Assembly (NCBI RefSeq): GCF_000701345.1
Contig: NZ_JNIJ01000022.1
Span: 57,853-121,852, forward strand
Origin: Bradyrhizobium sp. URHD0069
GTDB lineage: Bacteria; Pseudomonadota; Alphaproteobacteria; Rhizobiales; Xanthobacteraceae
Reading direction: 5' to 3'
DNA: 64,000 nt
Made by a program: the position numbers and the translations under genes. How positions within the stretch are numbered: the stretch's first letter is position 1; each line of letters starts with the position of its first letter. The notes under the pieces were generated by a model, which did not search any database, was not told the origin of the DNA, and saw only the letters and a list, made by a program, of their open reading frames with translations. Below, one piece after another: positions 28,840 to 37,195 of the stretch.

Positions 28840-29718
28840 ATGCGCAAATCAGACAAAGCGACAACTGGAAAACGCAGCCGTCCGCAGCCAGAGCTTGCCG
28901 TCGTACCGGAAGTAGTCGTGCGGCTGGACGACGCTGGCGGGAGTTCTTCCACACTAAAGCCATTCGCTTTTCTTGAGGCGATTGCGCAGGCGGAACGAGC
29001 TCTCAGCGTCTCAGAACTCAGCGGGTTACTGAACGTGCCACAGCCTACCGCACACCGCATTGTGCATATGCTCGAAAGCGATGGTTTCCTCGAACGCGAA
29101 CCTGGAAGCCGCCGCTATGTGCCGGGCGCGCGCCTTGTTCGCCTCGGATTTGGCGTGGTGTCGGTATCGGCGCGAACCGCACCGCGCCGCGCAATTCTCG
29201 AGGCTCTCTCCAAGGAGATCGGCGAGACGTGCAATTTCGGGATCAGGGTTGGCAATCATCTCATGTATCTCGACCGCGTTGAGGCTGCTTGGCCGTTCGG
29301 TTTGCGCTTTGAGCCTGGTTCGCGCGTGCCGCTTCACTGCACCTCCATGGGAAAACTGTTCCTCAGCTTTATGTCGCCGATTCAGCGTCAGCGCCTTCTC
29401 AAGATCGCGCCGCTTCACCATTATACCGAACACACAATCACGGATCCGACGCAGCTCGAAGACGAGTTCGAACGTATCCGGGCCTTAGACTACTCCACCG
29501 ACGATCAAGAATTTCTGGCGGGCGTCGTCTGTGTCGCCGTTCCAGTTCGCGCGCAGAATGGCGGCGTCGCCGCCGGACTTGCCGTCTCCGCGCCTTTGGC
29601 CCGCATGTCGATGAAACGCGCGATTCAATGCGTCCCGCTCCTCCGCGCCGCCGCAGAGCGGATGGCCGATACTTTCGACCGGGCCTCTGAACCACTTATT
29701 CGAGGCGAAAAAAAATAA
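28840..29718 (+). CDS. IclR-family transcriptional regulator
   Basis: 292 residues with a basic 30-residue extension ahead of the winged helix (SVSELSGLLNVPQPTAHRIV, about residues 51-70) and an IclR effector domain with YLDRVEAAWPFG and HCTSMGKLFLSF. Divergent from accC and immediately upstream of the BCCP gene, so it probably controls both arms of the carboxylase/ABC module. The spacer 28742-28839 is AT-rich and should hold its operator. Confidence 0.83.
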   Translation: MRKSDKATTGKRSRPQPELAVVPEVVVRLDDAGGSSSTLKPFAFLEAIAQAERALSVSELSGLLNVPQPTAHRIVHMLESDGFLEREPGSRRYVPGARLVRLGFGVVSVSARTAPRRAILEALSKEIGETCNFGIRVGNHLMYLDRVEAAWPFGLRFEPGSRVPLHCTSMGKLFLSFMSPIQRQRLLKIAPLHHYTEHTITDPTQLEDEFERIRALDYSTDDQEFLAGVVCVAVPVRAQNGGVAAGLAVSAPLARMSMKRAIQCVPLLRAAAERMADTFDRASEPLIRGEKK

Positions 29719-29734
29719 CTGGAGAAGTCAGGAG

Positions 29735-30226
29735 ATGGCGTTGCGTTACGATCAGGTGGCGGATCTCATAAAAATCGTCGATGCGAGTGCCTGCGAAGAG
29801 GTAGTGCTTGAAACCCCGGAATTGAAGCTGATCCTTCGGCGCCACGGCGCGCGAAACACGGGCGACCTTCCGGCAATCCACGTTGCGCCCGCTCCGCATG
29901 CTGTCGCGACGCGTGTAGCGGAGCTCCCGGCTACGGCAATACAACCGAGCGCACCGCCGAATTCGGCAAAGATAATAGCAGGGACGATCGAAATACGTGC
30001 GCCAATGGTCGGCACATTCTATCGGGCAGCTTCTCCTGAAGCAGCTCCGTTCGTGGAAATAGGAACCATTGTCGCGCCCGGTGCCCCTCTCGCGATCATT
30101 GAAGTCATGAAATTGTTCACGACCGTCTATGCTGAAACTGGCGGACGGGTTGTCGATATCTGCGCGACAAACGCTGAACTCGTCGAATACGGACGCGTCA
30201 TTTTTGTCATCAAGGAAGTTGCTTAA
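29735..30226 (+). CDS. Biotin carboxyl carrier protein (AccB-like)
   Basis: 163 residues. An N-terminal helix-rich part, a proline/alanine-rich linker (about residues 46-80) and a biotinyl domain with APMVGTFYRAASPEA and IEVMKLFTTV (biotinyl lysine 126). It matches the AccB arrangement. It is placed with the IclR and ABC genes and is divergent from the accC and carboxyltransferase genes it presumably serves. It is probably a dedicated second BCCP; the housekeeping accBC pair should lie elsewhere. Confidence 0.87.
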   Translation: MALRYDQVADLIKIVDASACEEVVLETPELKLILRRHGARNTGDLPAIHVAPAPHAVATRVAELPATAIQPSAPPNSAKIIAGTIEIRAPMVGTFYRAASPEAAPFVEIGTIVAPGAPLAIIEVMKLFTTVYAETGGRVVDICATNAELVEYGRVIFVIKEVA

Positions 30227-30285
30227 AGAAGATGCCGAGCGGCACGGCGACGTAGACATGATCAACGCCCAAGGGGGGAATAACG

Positions 30286-31560
30286 ATGCGTATCACGAGA
30301 CGCTGGATGGTTGTCGCGCTGGCGGCTGCGATTCTGCCTTCGTTGGCCGGTTATCAAGCCCATGCCGAAGACAAGCGGTTCACCGATTGGGGCTGGCCAG
30401 TGCCTTACGAAAAAATTTCCGACAAGTCGGTCGCATGGCTGCAGCAGAAAGGATGGTGGCCGGTCGTCTTCGGCTGGCAAGGCCCGTTCTCGGGTCAGAA
30501 TACGATCAATGTTGTGCTGTCGAAAACCGACCTGTTGAAACAGCGCGGTCTCGAAGCCAAATTCCAGGCATTCGCCGCCGGTCCTGACGTCAACGAGGCT
30601 GTCGCCGCGGGAAGGGCTCAGGTCGGCAACGGAGGAAACTTTCCATTCACATCGCTGATCGATCGCAGCATCCCGGTCAAGGCGCTCGCGGTGGTCGCTC
30701 CGAACCTGAAGCACTCGACCGTCGCGCCAAAGGACAGCAAGTTGAAGACGCTTTCCGATCTGAAGGGAAGCAATCCGCCGGCGACGATCGGCATCGTGAC
30801 GGGTTCATCGGCGGAGTTCTATTTCACGCAAGCGGCGGAAGCGACCGGTCTCGTGATCGGCAAAGACATCATCTTGAAAAACATGCCGCCTTCAGAGCAG
30901 ATGACCATGGCTCAGGGCATCGCCGCCGTGGTGCCGTGGGAACCCACGGTTACGATCATGACCGAGGAGCGAAAGAACGGCAAAGAGATCGACACGATCT
31001 TCGCGTATAATTTCTACGAAGGCCGCTTCTATGTCAGGCAGGAGCTGATCGACAACGTTCCCGACGTCGTCCAGGCCATCAGCGACGCGTTTATCGAAGC
31101 ATCGCTCTGGATTCGCATGTATCCCGAGAAGGCGGCGGATTTCCTGGCCGCCGAACCGATGCTGAAGAACTACGGCCGCGAACTACTTCTCCAGCAGATC
31201 CGGTTCTACAATAACCTCTACAAACCGACTTACAGCTATCCGCTTGCCCGGTTCTGGGGAGAGGAAGACGCCCGGATCGCGAACTGGCTAAAGGCGCGCA
31301 ACCGAATCACCAGGTCGCTGACGGCCGATGACTACGCGCAGTCATTTGACCCACGTTTCATGCAAAAAACATACGAGAAACTTGGCTGGGCGATACCGAC
31401 AAAGCCGTCGTTTATCCCTGCAAATTGGCCGGGCAAAGTCGGCCACCTGCCCTATCCCCCCTATCCCAATGTCGAGACGCTCAAGCAGCCGCAGCCGTGG
31501 CCGGAACCCGGCGACTTGACCCGGGAATGGACATTCGCTGGAAAAACGTATCAGCCGTAG
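30286..31560 (+). CDS. ABC transporter substrate-binding protein, SsuA/TauA/NMT1-like
   Basis: 424 residues with a Sec signal peptide (about residues 1-28, ending AHA-ED). The body has NGGNFPFTSLIDRSIPVKALAVVAP-type sequence and VTGSSAEFYFTQAAEA, typical of the nitrate/sulfonate/taurine/thiamine-precursor binding family. It is longer than most SsuA proteins (about 320-340), with an additional C-terminal region rich in Pro/Trp. The ATG has GGGGGG upstream. First gene of a complete ABC importer. The ligand is unknown. Confidence 0.83.
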   Translation: MRITRRWMVVALAAAILPSLAGYQAHAEDKRFTDWGWPVPYEKISDKSVAWLQQKGWWPVVFGWQGPFSGQNTINVVLSKTDLLKQRGLEAKFQAFAAGPDVNEAVAAGRAQVGNGGNFPFTSLIDRSIPVKALAVVAPNLKHSTVAPKDSKLKTLSDLKGSNPPATIGIVTGSSAEFYFTQAAEATGLVIGKDIILKNMPPSEQMTMAQGIAAVVPWEPTVTIMTEERKNGKEIDTIFAYNFYEGRFYVRQELIDNVPDVVQAISDAFIEASLWIRMYPEKAADFLAAEPMLKNYGRELLLQQIRFYNNLYKPTYSYPLARFWGEEDARIANWLKARNRITRSLTADDYAQSFDPRFMQKTYEKLGWAIPTKPSFIPANWPGKVGHLPYPPYPNVETLKQPQPWPEPGDLTREWTFAGKTYQP

Positions 31561-31635
31561 TTCTCATCGCAGACAGGTCCGAGGATTTCCAGGATTCACC
31601 GAGTCCTCTGATCTGCTGCCGAAGGAATGGAATGG

Positions 31636-32532
31636 ATGGACCGATCCAGCGCAACGGCTACGCAGACCTCCGACAGACCCGCGGCGCCGCTTGAAAACTC
31701 CAGCGTCAAGCCGGAAGTGAGCCCACGATCGATGCGGCTGATGATCGCCGGCTGGGCAATTCAGGCGCTTCGATACCTTCCCAAGCTCGCGACCCTCGTC
31801 GTTCTCGTTGCGATCTGGCAGTTTACCTCGACTGTCTGGTTACCGCGCATCGATCCCTACCGCGCCGTGCTGATGCCCGCGCCAAGCGTCGTTGCGAAGA
31901 CGGCTGGTTTGATGATCGTATCGGGAGAGCTCGGTTATCACCTCCTCGCAAGTCTGAAGCGTGAGGGCGTCGCATTTCTTTTCGCGCTGGCGGCAGTGCC
32001 TCTCGGCCTGTTCATGGGATGGTTCCGCTTGATCCACGCCCAGCTCGACCCTGTGATCGAGGTGTTGCGGCCGATTCCGCCTTTGGCCTGGATCCCGCTC
32101 AGCATCCTGTGGTTCGGCATCGGCGACGAGCAGAACGAATTCATCATCTTTCTCGGCATGGTGTTCCCGATTCTGATCAATACGATCGATGGAGTCCGCA
32201 AGGTCGAGCGGAATCTCGTGCGCGCGGCCCGAAGTCTCGGCGCATCAGAATACAGCGTCCTGACCAGGGTCGTATTGCAGGCGGCCCTCCCCCAGATTGT
32301 CACCGGAATTCGGATTGGTCTTGGTGTCGGGTGGATGGCGCTGGTCGCGGCGGAACTCGTCGGCGCGAGCTCCGGCCTCGGGTTTCTCATCAACGATGCA
32401 CGCAGCGTCCTGAGGACGGACATCATCGTCGTCGGGATGTTGACGATCGGCATCGTTGGACTGTCGATCGATTTAGCCTTGAGGGACACGGCGCGCAGGC
32501 TATTGCCTTGGTCGGCGCAGCAGTCGGAATGA
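31636..32532 (+). CDS. ABC transporter permease, SsuC/TauC-like
   Basis: 298 residues. About six membrane segments and the cytoplasmic coupling loop EYSVLTRVVLQAALPQIVTG, with SLGAS just before it, the EAA motif of this family. The ATG at 31636 (GAAGGA nine bases upstream) is preferred to 31627. It is followed 12 bases later by the ATPase gene. The N-terminal 35 residues are polar and variable. Confidence 0.85.
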   Translation: MDRSSATATQTSDRPAAPLENSSVKPEVSPRSMRLMIAGWAIQALRYLPKLATLVVLVAIWQFTSTVWLPRIDPYRAVLMPAPSVVAKTAGLMIVSGELGYHLLASLKREGVAFLFALAAVPLGLFMGWFRLIHAQLDPVIEVLRPIPPLAWIPLSILWFGIGDEQNEFIIFLGMVFPILINTIDGVRKVERNLVRAARSLGASEYSVLTRVVLQAALPQIVTGIRIGLGVGWMALVAAELVGASSGLGFLINDARSVLRTDIIVVGMLTIGIVGLSIDLALRDTARRLLPWSAQQSE

Positions 32533-32544
32533 GGGAACCAGCCT

Positions 32545-33300
32545 ATGGGACATCTCGCCGTGAAGAGCGTTACAAAAATGTATGGCAATCCAGCATCCGA
32601 TAACACCGTTGTCGCCCTGCAGGACGTCACACTCGAAATCGAACACAATTCGTTCTGCGCCATTCTTGGCCATAGCGGTTGTGGCAAGACTACTCTTCTG
32701 AACATGGCCGCAGGATTTGAGCAGCCCACCTCCGGCCAGATCACGATCGATGGGCGCGCGATCACTAAGCCAGGCTGGCAAAACACGATCATCTTTCAGG
32801 AATATGCGCTGTTCCCCTGGCTAACTGTCGCGCAAAATATTGGGTTTGGATTGGAAATGAAGAGCCTCCCTTCGCATAAAAGGGCGGAGGCCATTCGCCT
32901 GCATGTCGATCTCGTCGGTTTGCAAGGCTTCGAAGGGCGCTTTCCGCATCAGTTGTCCGGTGGCATGCGGCAGCGCGTCGCTATCGCGCGGGCACTCGCG
33001 GTACGGCCGGAAGTATTGTTGATGGATGAACCATTCGCCGCGCTGGATGCGCAAAATCGCAGCGCGATGCAGGACGAACTCGTTCGCATATGGCAACGAG
33101 AGCCGAAGACGGTGATGCTGGTCACTCACAGCATCGACGAAGCGATCAAACTTGCGGACCAGGTGATCGTCATGACCAGGCGACCCGGACGGGTGAAGGC
33201 AATCATCGATATCTCACTTCCCCGCCCGCGTGACGAGGACGACGCGCGATACCTGTCGCTTAAAAAGCAGCTTCGTGGACTGGTGCACGATGAATTCTGA
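32545..33300 (+). CDS. ABC transporter ATP-binding protein, SsuB/TauB-like
   Basis: 251 residues with Walker [10 protein letters not shown] (residues 39-47), signature [15 protein letters not shown], Walker [14 protein letters not shown] and the switch histidine in VTHSIDEA. It powers the importer with the permease and binding protein upstream. Together the three genes would import a sulfonate-, nitrate- or aromatic-acid-like compound, possibly the substrate of the divergent carboxylase operon. Confidence 0.88.
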   Translation: MGHLAVKSVTKMYGNPASDNTVVALQDVTLEIEHNSFCAILGHSGCGKTTLLNMAAGFEQPTSGQITIDGRAITKPGWQNTIIFQEYALFPWLTVAQNIGFGLEMKSLPSHKRAEAIRLHVDLVGLQGFEGRFPHQLSGGMRQRVAIARALAVRPEVLLMDEPFAALDAQNRSAMQDELVRIWQREPKTVMLVTHSIDEAIKLADQVIVMTRRPGRVKAIIDISLPRPRDEDDARYLSLKKQLRGLVHDEF

Positions 33301-33458
33301 ACGAAGAAGAGGTCCCGCCGGGTCCGACCTGGTGGCGAGCCGCAATCGGTGGCGCGGCAATTCAGGCATGCTAAATGCAACAACATGCGCACAGGTTGCA
33401 GCCGCGACGACATTAATGGCGCTGCGAAGGCACTCGAAACCTACGTCGGTGGATGGAG

Positions 33459-33518
33459 TCAGTTCTCGCCTGACAAGCTTTCACCGAAACGGGATCAGTT
33501 CTTAACTGACAAGCTTTC
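33459..33518. repeat. 24-base direct repeat, two copies
   Basis: TCAGTTCT, four variable bases, then TGACAAGCTTTC occurs at 33459-33482 and again at 33495-33518, 36 bases apart. The area lies between the ABC ATPase and a leftward IclR gene. Function unknown. Confidence 0.7.
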
Positions 33519-33541
33519 CAAAAAAATACTATGAGAGGCTA

Positions 33542-34327
33542 TTAGAGGTTCGTTTCAATGGCAATTTCAGATGCGGATTTTTCCAGCAGCGGTACATAGC
33601 TCAACGCGGTTTCCACTGACATTCTAAAGCTGGGTGCATGGATAGAAAGTGTTGCGACAACAGTTTGGTCGCTTCGCCGGATCGGGACGGCCACGCCTAT
33701 AAGTCCCAAATGATATTCTTCTTTATTGATTGCAATTCCACTATTCCGAATCGTCTCGAATTCTTTTTCCAGTTGGTCCGGATCGGTCAGGGTATTACTC
33801 GTGTACTTCCGTAGATGAAGACCCGCAAGAAGCCTTTGTCGTGTTTTGGCGTTCATCTGGGCCAGCAGAAGTTTTCCGGATGCTGTGCAATGCATCGGCA
33901 CGCGCGAGCCGGCGTGTAGCTGCATACGAAGCGGCCAGTCGCATTCGACACGTTCGAGATAAAGAACCTCGTGATCTTGAAGCACTCCAAGATTGCAGGA
34001 TTCTTGTACCTGATCGACCAGCTTCCGCATGATCCCATGGACAACCGGTTGCCGCGCACGAACCGTGAGTGCATCGATGGCAAGCTGTAGCCACGTGGCT
34101 CCGACGGTATAGCCTTTTCCGCCAAGGTCGCGGCCCACCACTCCAACCTCTTCAAGTTGCGAAAGCAACCGGTGAACTGTCGGTTTAGGCATTCCGATGT
34201 GTTCGGCCAGCTCCGCGAGTTGCTGGGGTTCGTTCGCTGCGGCGATCGCTTGCATCAGCCGAACGGCCTTTTGAATCGCAGTCGATTTCGCGACGTCACG
34301 AAAATCATCATCAGGATTAGCCAGCAT
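33542..34327 (-). CDS. IclR-family transcriptional regulator
   Basis: 261 residues. Winged helix near residues 36-58 (LAELAEHIGMPKPTVHRLLS) and IclR effector domain with YLERVECDWPLR and HCTASGKLLLAQ. It lies downstream of the enolase-superfamily gene on the same strand (60-base gap) and both are divergent from the tctCBA operon, so this is the likely regulator of the second catabolic module. Confidence 0.83.
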   Translation of the reverse strand: MLANPDDDFRDVAKSTAIQKAVRLMQAIAAANEPQQLAELAEHIGMPKPTVHRLLSQLEEVGVVGRDLGGKGYTVGATWLQLAIDALTVRARQPVVHGIMRKLVDQVQESCNLGVLQDHEVLYLERVECDWPLRMQLHAGSRVPMHCTASGKLLLAQMNAKTRQRLLAGLHLRKYTSNTLTDPDQLEKEFETIRNSGIAINKEEYHLGLIGVAVPIRRSDQTVVATLSIHAPSFRMSVETALSYVPLLEKSASEIAIETNL

Positions 34328-34387
34328 CTCTTAATCCTTTGCAAGGTGCGCCAAGTCTACCCAATATTCGAGAGCGGCAATCGTACA

Positions 34388-35485
34388 TTAGTCCAGTTCG
34401 CTCCAAGCGCCCACACGCTCGATTGTGTTGTGAGCAAGGGCTTTCAAATCGATGCTTTTCGGACCTCCATCCAGTACGACTGTGGCGCCCTCGCACCTCA
34501 ACGAGGGTGCAAGAAGCTGTACCGGCGTTTTCAAAAACCCGTTCATTTCGCCGGCAGTTGAGACGCGGTCTAGACCAATACACATCTCCATCCAGCATCC
34601 GAGATCGGTTGCAACGCCATTACCGAGAACCGCTTTCATGCCGCGATCGGCAATCTGCCGGAGGCCTTTCTCAAGCGTGTCGAGCGTACCAAGCTTCATA
34701 AGCTTGAGTTTGATGTAATCCGCACACCCGAGTTTGGCCGCGCGATCAATATCTTCCAGAGTGTAAATTGATTCATCAAGCATGAGCGGAACATCTCCTG
34801 CGCCGACAAGTGCAACGGCAGAATCCCAATCTCCGGCGGCACAAGGCTGCTCGACCAGTTCGACTCCGGCTGGATTGAGCTTTCGCAGAAAGTAAAGGGC
34901 CTGATCGCGCCGATAGCCTTGGTTGCCATCAATGCGCATTTTGGCGCGGCCGGCGACAATGCGTCGAACAGCGTCCACCTGCTGCAGATCGGCATCGGGC
35001 TCCCAACCGATTTTGACCTTTAAAGTTTTATACCCTTTCGCAATGAGCGCTTCGATTTCCTTTTCGAGCTCGGCAACTTTATCACTTTTCCCGTTGACCG
35101 TTCCGAGCAGTTCGAAGCGGCCGGTGCGCTTCAGACTTTGGTGGCCGTTCAGCCAGTCGAGCGCTGTCAGAAATGCAGTCGCGGTAAAAGGTGCGAGATG
35201 CAGATGAGCATTCGCTTTTGCCTTCAATTCCCCGGTCGTTTTGCAATGCGAGAGCTCGGCCGCGATCGTCCAACTGTCTTCGACAGTTTCATCGGTGTAG
35301 CCGGGCAAGATCGTTGCTTCCCCCCATCCAATTCCTTGCTCGCTGATGACCGCCACGAGCAGCACGTCGAACTGCCGTTGCTCCCCAAAGGCGAGGCGGT
35401 AAGGGACGGTTAGCGGCAGCTGAAGCTTTGCTGCGGCGAGCCGGATTGAGGAGCCATTTGAATGGGTCATTCTGCGCCGTTTCAT
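34388..35485 (-). CDS. Enolase-superfamily enzyme, mandelate racemase/muconate lactonizing type
   Basis: 365 residues (360 if the ATG at 35470 is used; neither start has a strong ribosome site). The capping domain is followed by the barrel with the K-x-K pair in TLKVKIG, the metal ligands in MRIDGNQGY, LVEQP and LMLDES, then a late lysine in DYIKLKLMKLG, the pattern of the MLE subgroup. Members racemise, epimerise or lactonise carboxylates through an enolate. Substrate unknown; its position opposite a tricarboxylate-type transporter suggests an organic acid. Confidence 0.83.
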   Translation of the reverse strand: MKRRRMTHSNGSSIRLAAAKLQLPLTVPYRLAFGEQRQFDVLLVAVISEQGIGWGEATILPGYTDETVEDSWTIAAELSHCKTTGELKAKANAHLHLAPFTATAFLTALDWLNGHQSLKRTGRFELLGTVNGKSDKVAELEKEIEALIAKGYKTLKVKIGWEPDADLQQVDAVRRIVAGRAKMRIDGNQGYRRDQALYFLRKLNPAGVELVEQPCAAGDWDSAVALVGAGDVPLMLDESIYTLEDIDRAAKLGCADYIKLKLMKLGTLDTLEKGLRQIADRGMKAVLGNGVATDLGCWMEMCIGLDRVSTAGEMNGFLKTPVQLLAPSLRCEGATVVLDGGPKSIDLKALAHNTIERVGAWSELD

Positions 35486-35611
35486 TTTCCGGAATGTATT
35501 GTACCATTTTTTTGTAGACGAAGAGTTTTTTAGCTGTCAAGCTAGCGGCAATCGAATGGGTCAAAACGGCCTAAAAATAAAAATTCATAAATAAAATCAG
35601 GGAGAAACACC
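35486..35611. promoter_or_regulatory. Divergent control region of the second catabolic module
   Basis: AT-rich 126-base spacer between the leftward enolase-superfamily gene and tctC, containing the expected promoters and the tctC ribosome site AGGGAGAAACACC. A sequence around 35498-35520 (GTATTGTACC...TTTGTAGAC) is AT-rich and a possible IclR site; not proven. Confidence 0.4.
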
Positions 35612-36577
35612 ATGTTGCGGCCTCGGATGGTCCTCAAAGTCGCGGTTTTGATAGCTGGCGTATGCGGCCCCGTATCAGCGATGGCTGAGACGTTTCCTTC
35701 GCGTCCCATCACCTTCATCGTGCCTTGGGGAGCCGGGGGCGGCGCCGACCAGTTGGCGCGAATTGTCAGCAAATTGGTCGAGCCCGAACTGAAAGTATCG
35801 GTGCCGATCATCAACATGCCCGGCGCGACAGGTCAGACCGGTCACACCAAACTCGTGACGTCCCCGGCCGACGGTTACACGGTTGAGGTCATGACCGGCG
35901 ACACATTCGCGCTGTTCATCGCCAAAAATGCGCGTTTTAAACTCGATCAGATCACGCCACTCGCGGTGATGATCCAGCAGCCGTCGGGTTTTTTCGCGAA
36001 TGCGACGGGGTCCCTCCAAACATGGGACGACGTTCAGAAGATCGTCGGCGATAAGGAATTGCGGATGGCGGTGACGGGCTACGGCAGCCCCGACGACATG
36101 TCCGTCAATTACTTCAAGAACAAGGCGATGAAATTTCAGAGCGTATCGTTTGCCGAACCGGGCATGCGGTATGCTTCCGTTGTCGGCGGGCAGAGCGATC
36201 TGATTTACGAGCAGGCCGGCGACATTCGCAGTTTCATCGACGGCAAGCAGATCAAGCCGGTTCTCTTCTTCAGCAAAAAGCCTGTCGAGGGATTTGAGGA
36301 CGTGCCGTATTCCGGCAAGCTTGGCTACAATGTTTTTCTTCCACAGTTTCGTGTGATCGTGGCTCGCGCCGGCACGGATCCGGCGATCGTGAAAACTTTG
36401 TCTGCAGCGCTCGCCAAGGCCGCGGACACCAATGAGTTTCGTGATTATCTGAAGCTGCAATACGCCGAGAAAAACAGCTTCATCGGGCCGGCGGAGAGTC
36501 TGAAGTTCATGAAGGACTGGCTCGCCGAGGCGAGCCAGCTTTCGCAAGCCAATTCCGATGCCGCCCTCGTGAAGTAG
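35612..36577 (+). CDS. tctC: Tripartite tricarboxylate transporter substrate-binding protein (TctC/Bug family)
   Basis: 321 residues with a Sec signal (about residues 1-26, MAETFPSRPI follows). Bug-family signatures: RPITFIVPWGAGGGADQLAR near residues 29-48 and NMPGATGQTGHTKL. A periplasmic carboxylate-binding protein delivering solute to TctAB. It is the first gene of a rightward run of about eleven genes. Confidence 0.9.
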   Translation: MLRPRMVLKVAVLIAGVCGPVSAMAETFPSRPITFIVPWGAGGGADQLARIVSKLVEPELKVSVPIINMPGATGQTGHTKLVTSPADGYTVEVMTGDTFALFIAKNARFKLDQITPLAVMIQQPSGFFANATGSLQTWDDVQKIVGDKELRMAVTGYGSPDDMSVNYFKNKAMKFQSVSFAEPGMRYASVVGGQSDLIYEQAGDIRSFIDGKQIKPVLFFSKKPVEGFEDVPYSGKLGYNVFLPQFRVIVARAGTDPAIVKTLSAALAKAADTNEFRDYLKLQYAEKNSFIGPAESLKFMKDWLAEASQLSQANSDAALVK

Positions 36578-36582
36578 CGGCC

Positions 36583-37185
36583 ATGCTCGACAGCTCAGAC
36601 AACGCCCCTATGCCCGGCAATGCTGACTCTGGCAGTTCGATGTCTGCCGCCAAGTGGCTTGCAGACTTCGGGCCTTACGTCTTCATCATCTGCGTTGGCA
36701 TTGGTCTCTATTACATCGCAGATCAAATCTCTTACGCCGCGGTCCCCGGTCAGATGGGTCCCGAAAGATGGCCAAAGATCATCATCGGCATGCTGATTGC
36801 AGTTTGCGGCTTCGAGATTGTTCGACGGATCGCCGTGGCAAGAAGAGGCTCCGCTGCCTCGACGCAAGCGGACGATACGGATGGAGGCTTCTCGCAGCAG
36901 ATGGAGGCGCATCCACTGCTCGTGGCGGGGGCTTCCGCGGCAACAGTCGCCTATCTTTTGTTGCTCGACATCTGCGGTTTCTTCGTTGCGACGGTCTTGT
37001 ATCTGGGATGCGTGATGTGGCTCGGCGGAATTCGTCGGCCGATATTCGTGAGCCTGATGTCGGTGGTGCTGAGTTTCGCATTCTCCTTCTTCTTCATGAA
37101 GTTGATTTACGTCGCTCTGCCCTTGGGTGAAGGGCCGTTCGCGAAAATCTCCCTGGTTGTCATGACACTGGTCGGCGTTCGCTGA
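36583..37185 (+). CDS. tctB: Tripartite tricarboxylate transporter small membrane subunit TctB
   Basis: 200 residues with four hydrophobic segments (near residues 29-50, 65-85, 110-145 and 150-185). Small TctB-like subunit, located between tctC (5-base gap) and tctA (10-base gap) as in other Tct operons. Sequence is weakly conserved in the family, so the call rests on size, topology and position. Confidence 0.85.
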   Translation: MLDSSDNAPMPGNADSGSSMSAAKWLADFGPYVFIICVGIGLYYIADQISYAAVPGQMGPERWPKIIIGMLIAVCGFEIVRRIAVARRGSAASTQADDTDGGFSQQMEAHPLLVAGASAATVAYLLLLDICGFFVATVLYLGCVMWLGGIRRPIFVSLMSVVLSFAFSFFFMKLIYVALPLGEGPFAKISLVVMTLVGVR

Positions 37186-37195
37186 GGGCAATGAA

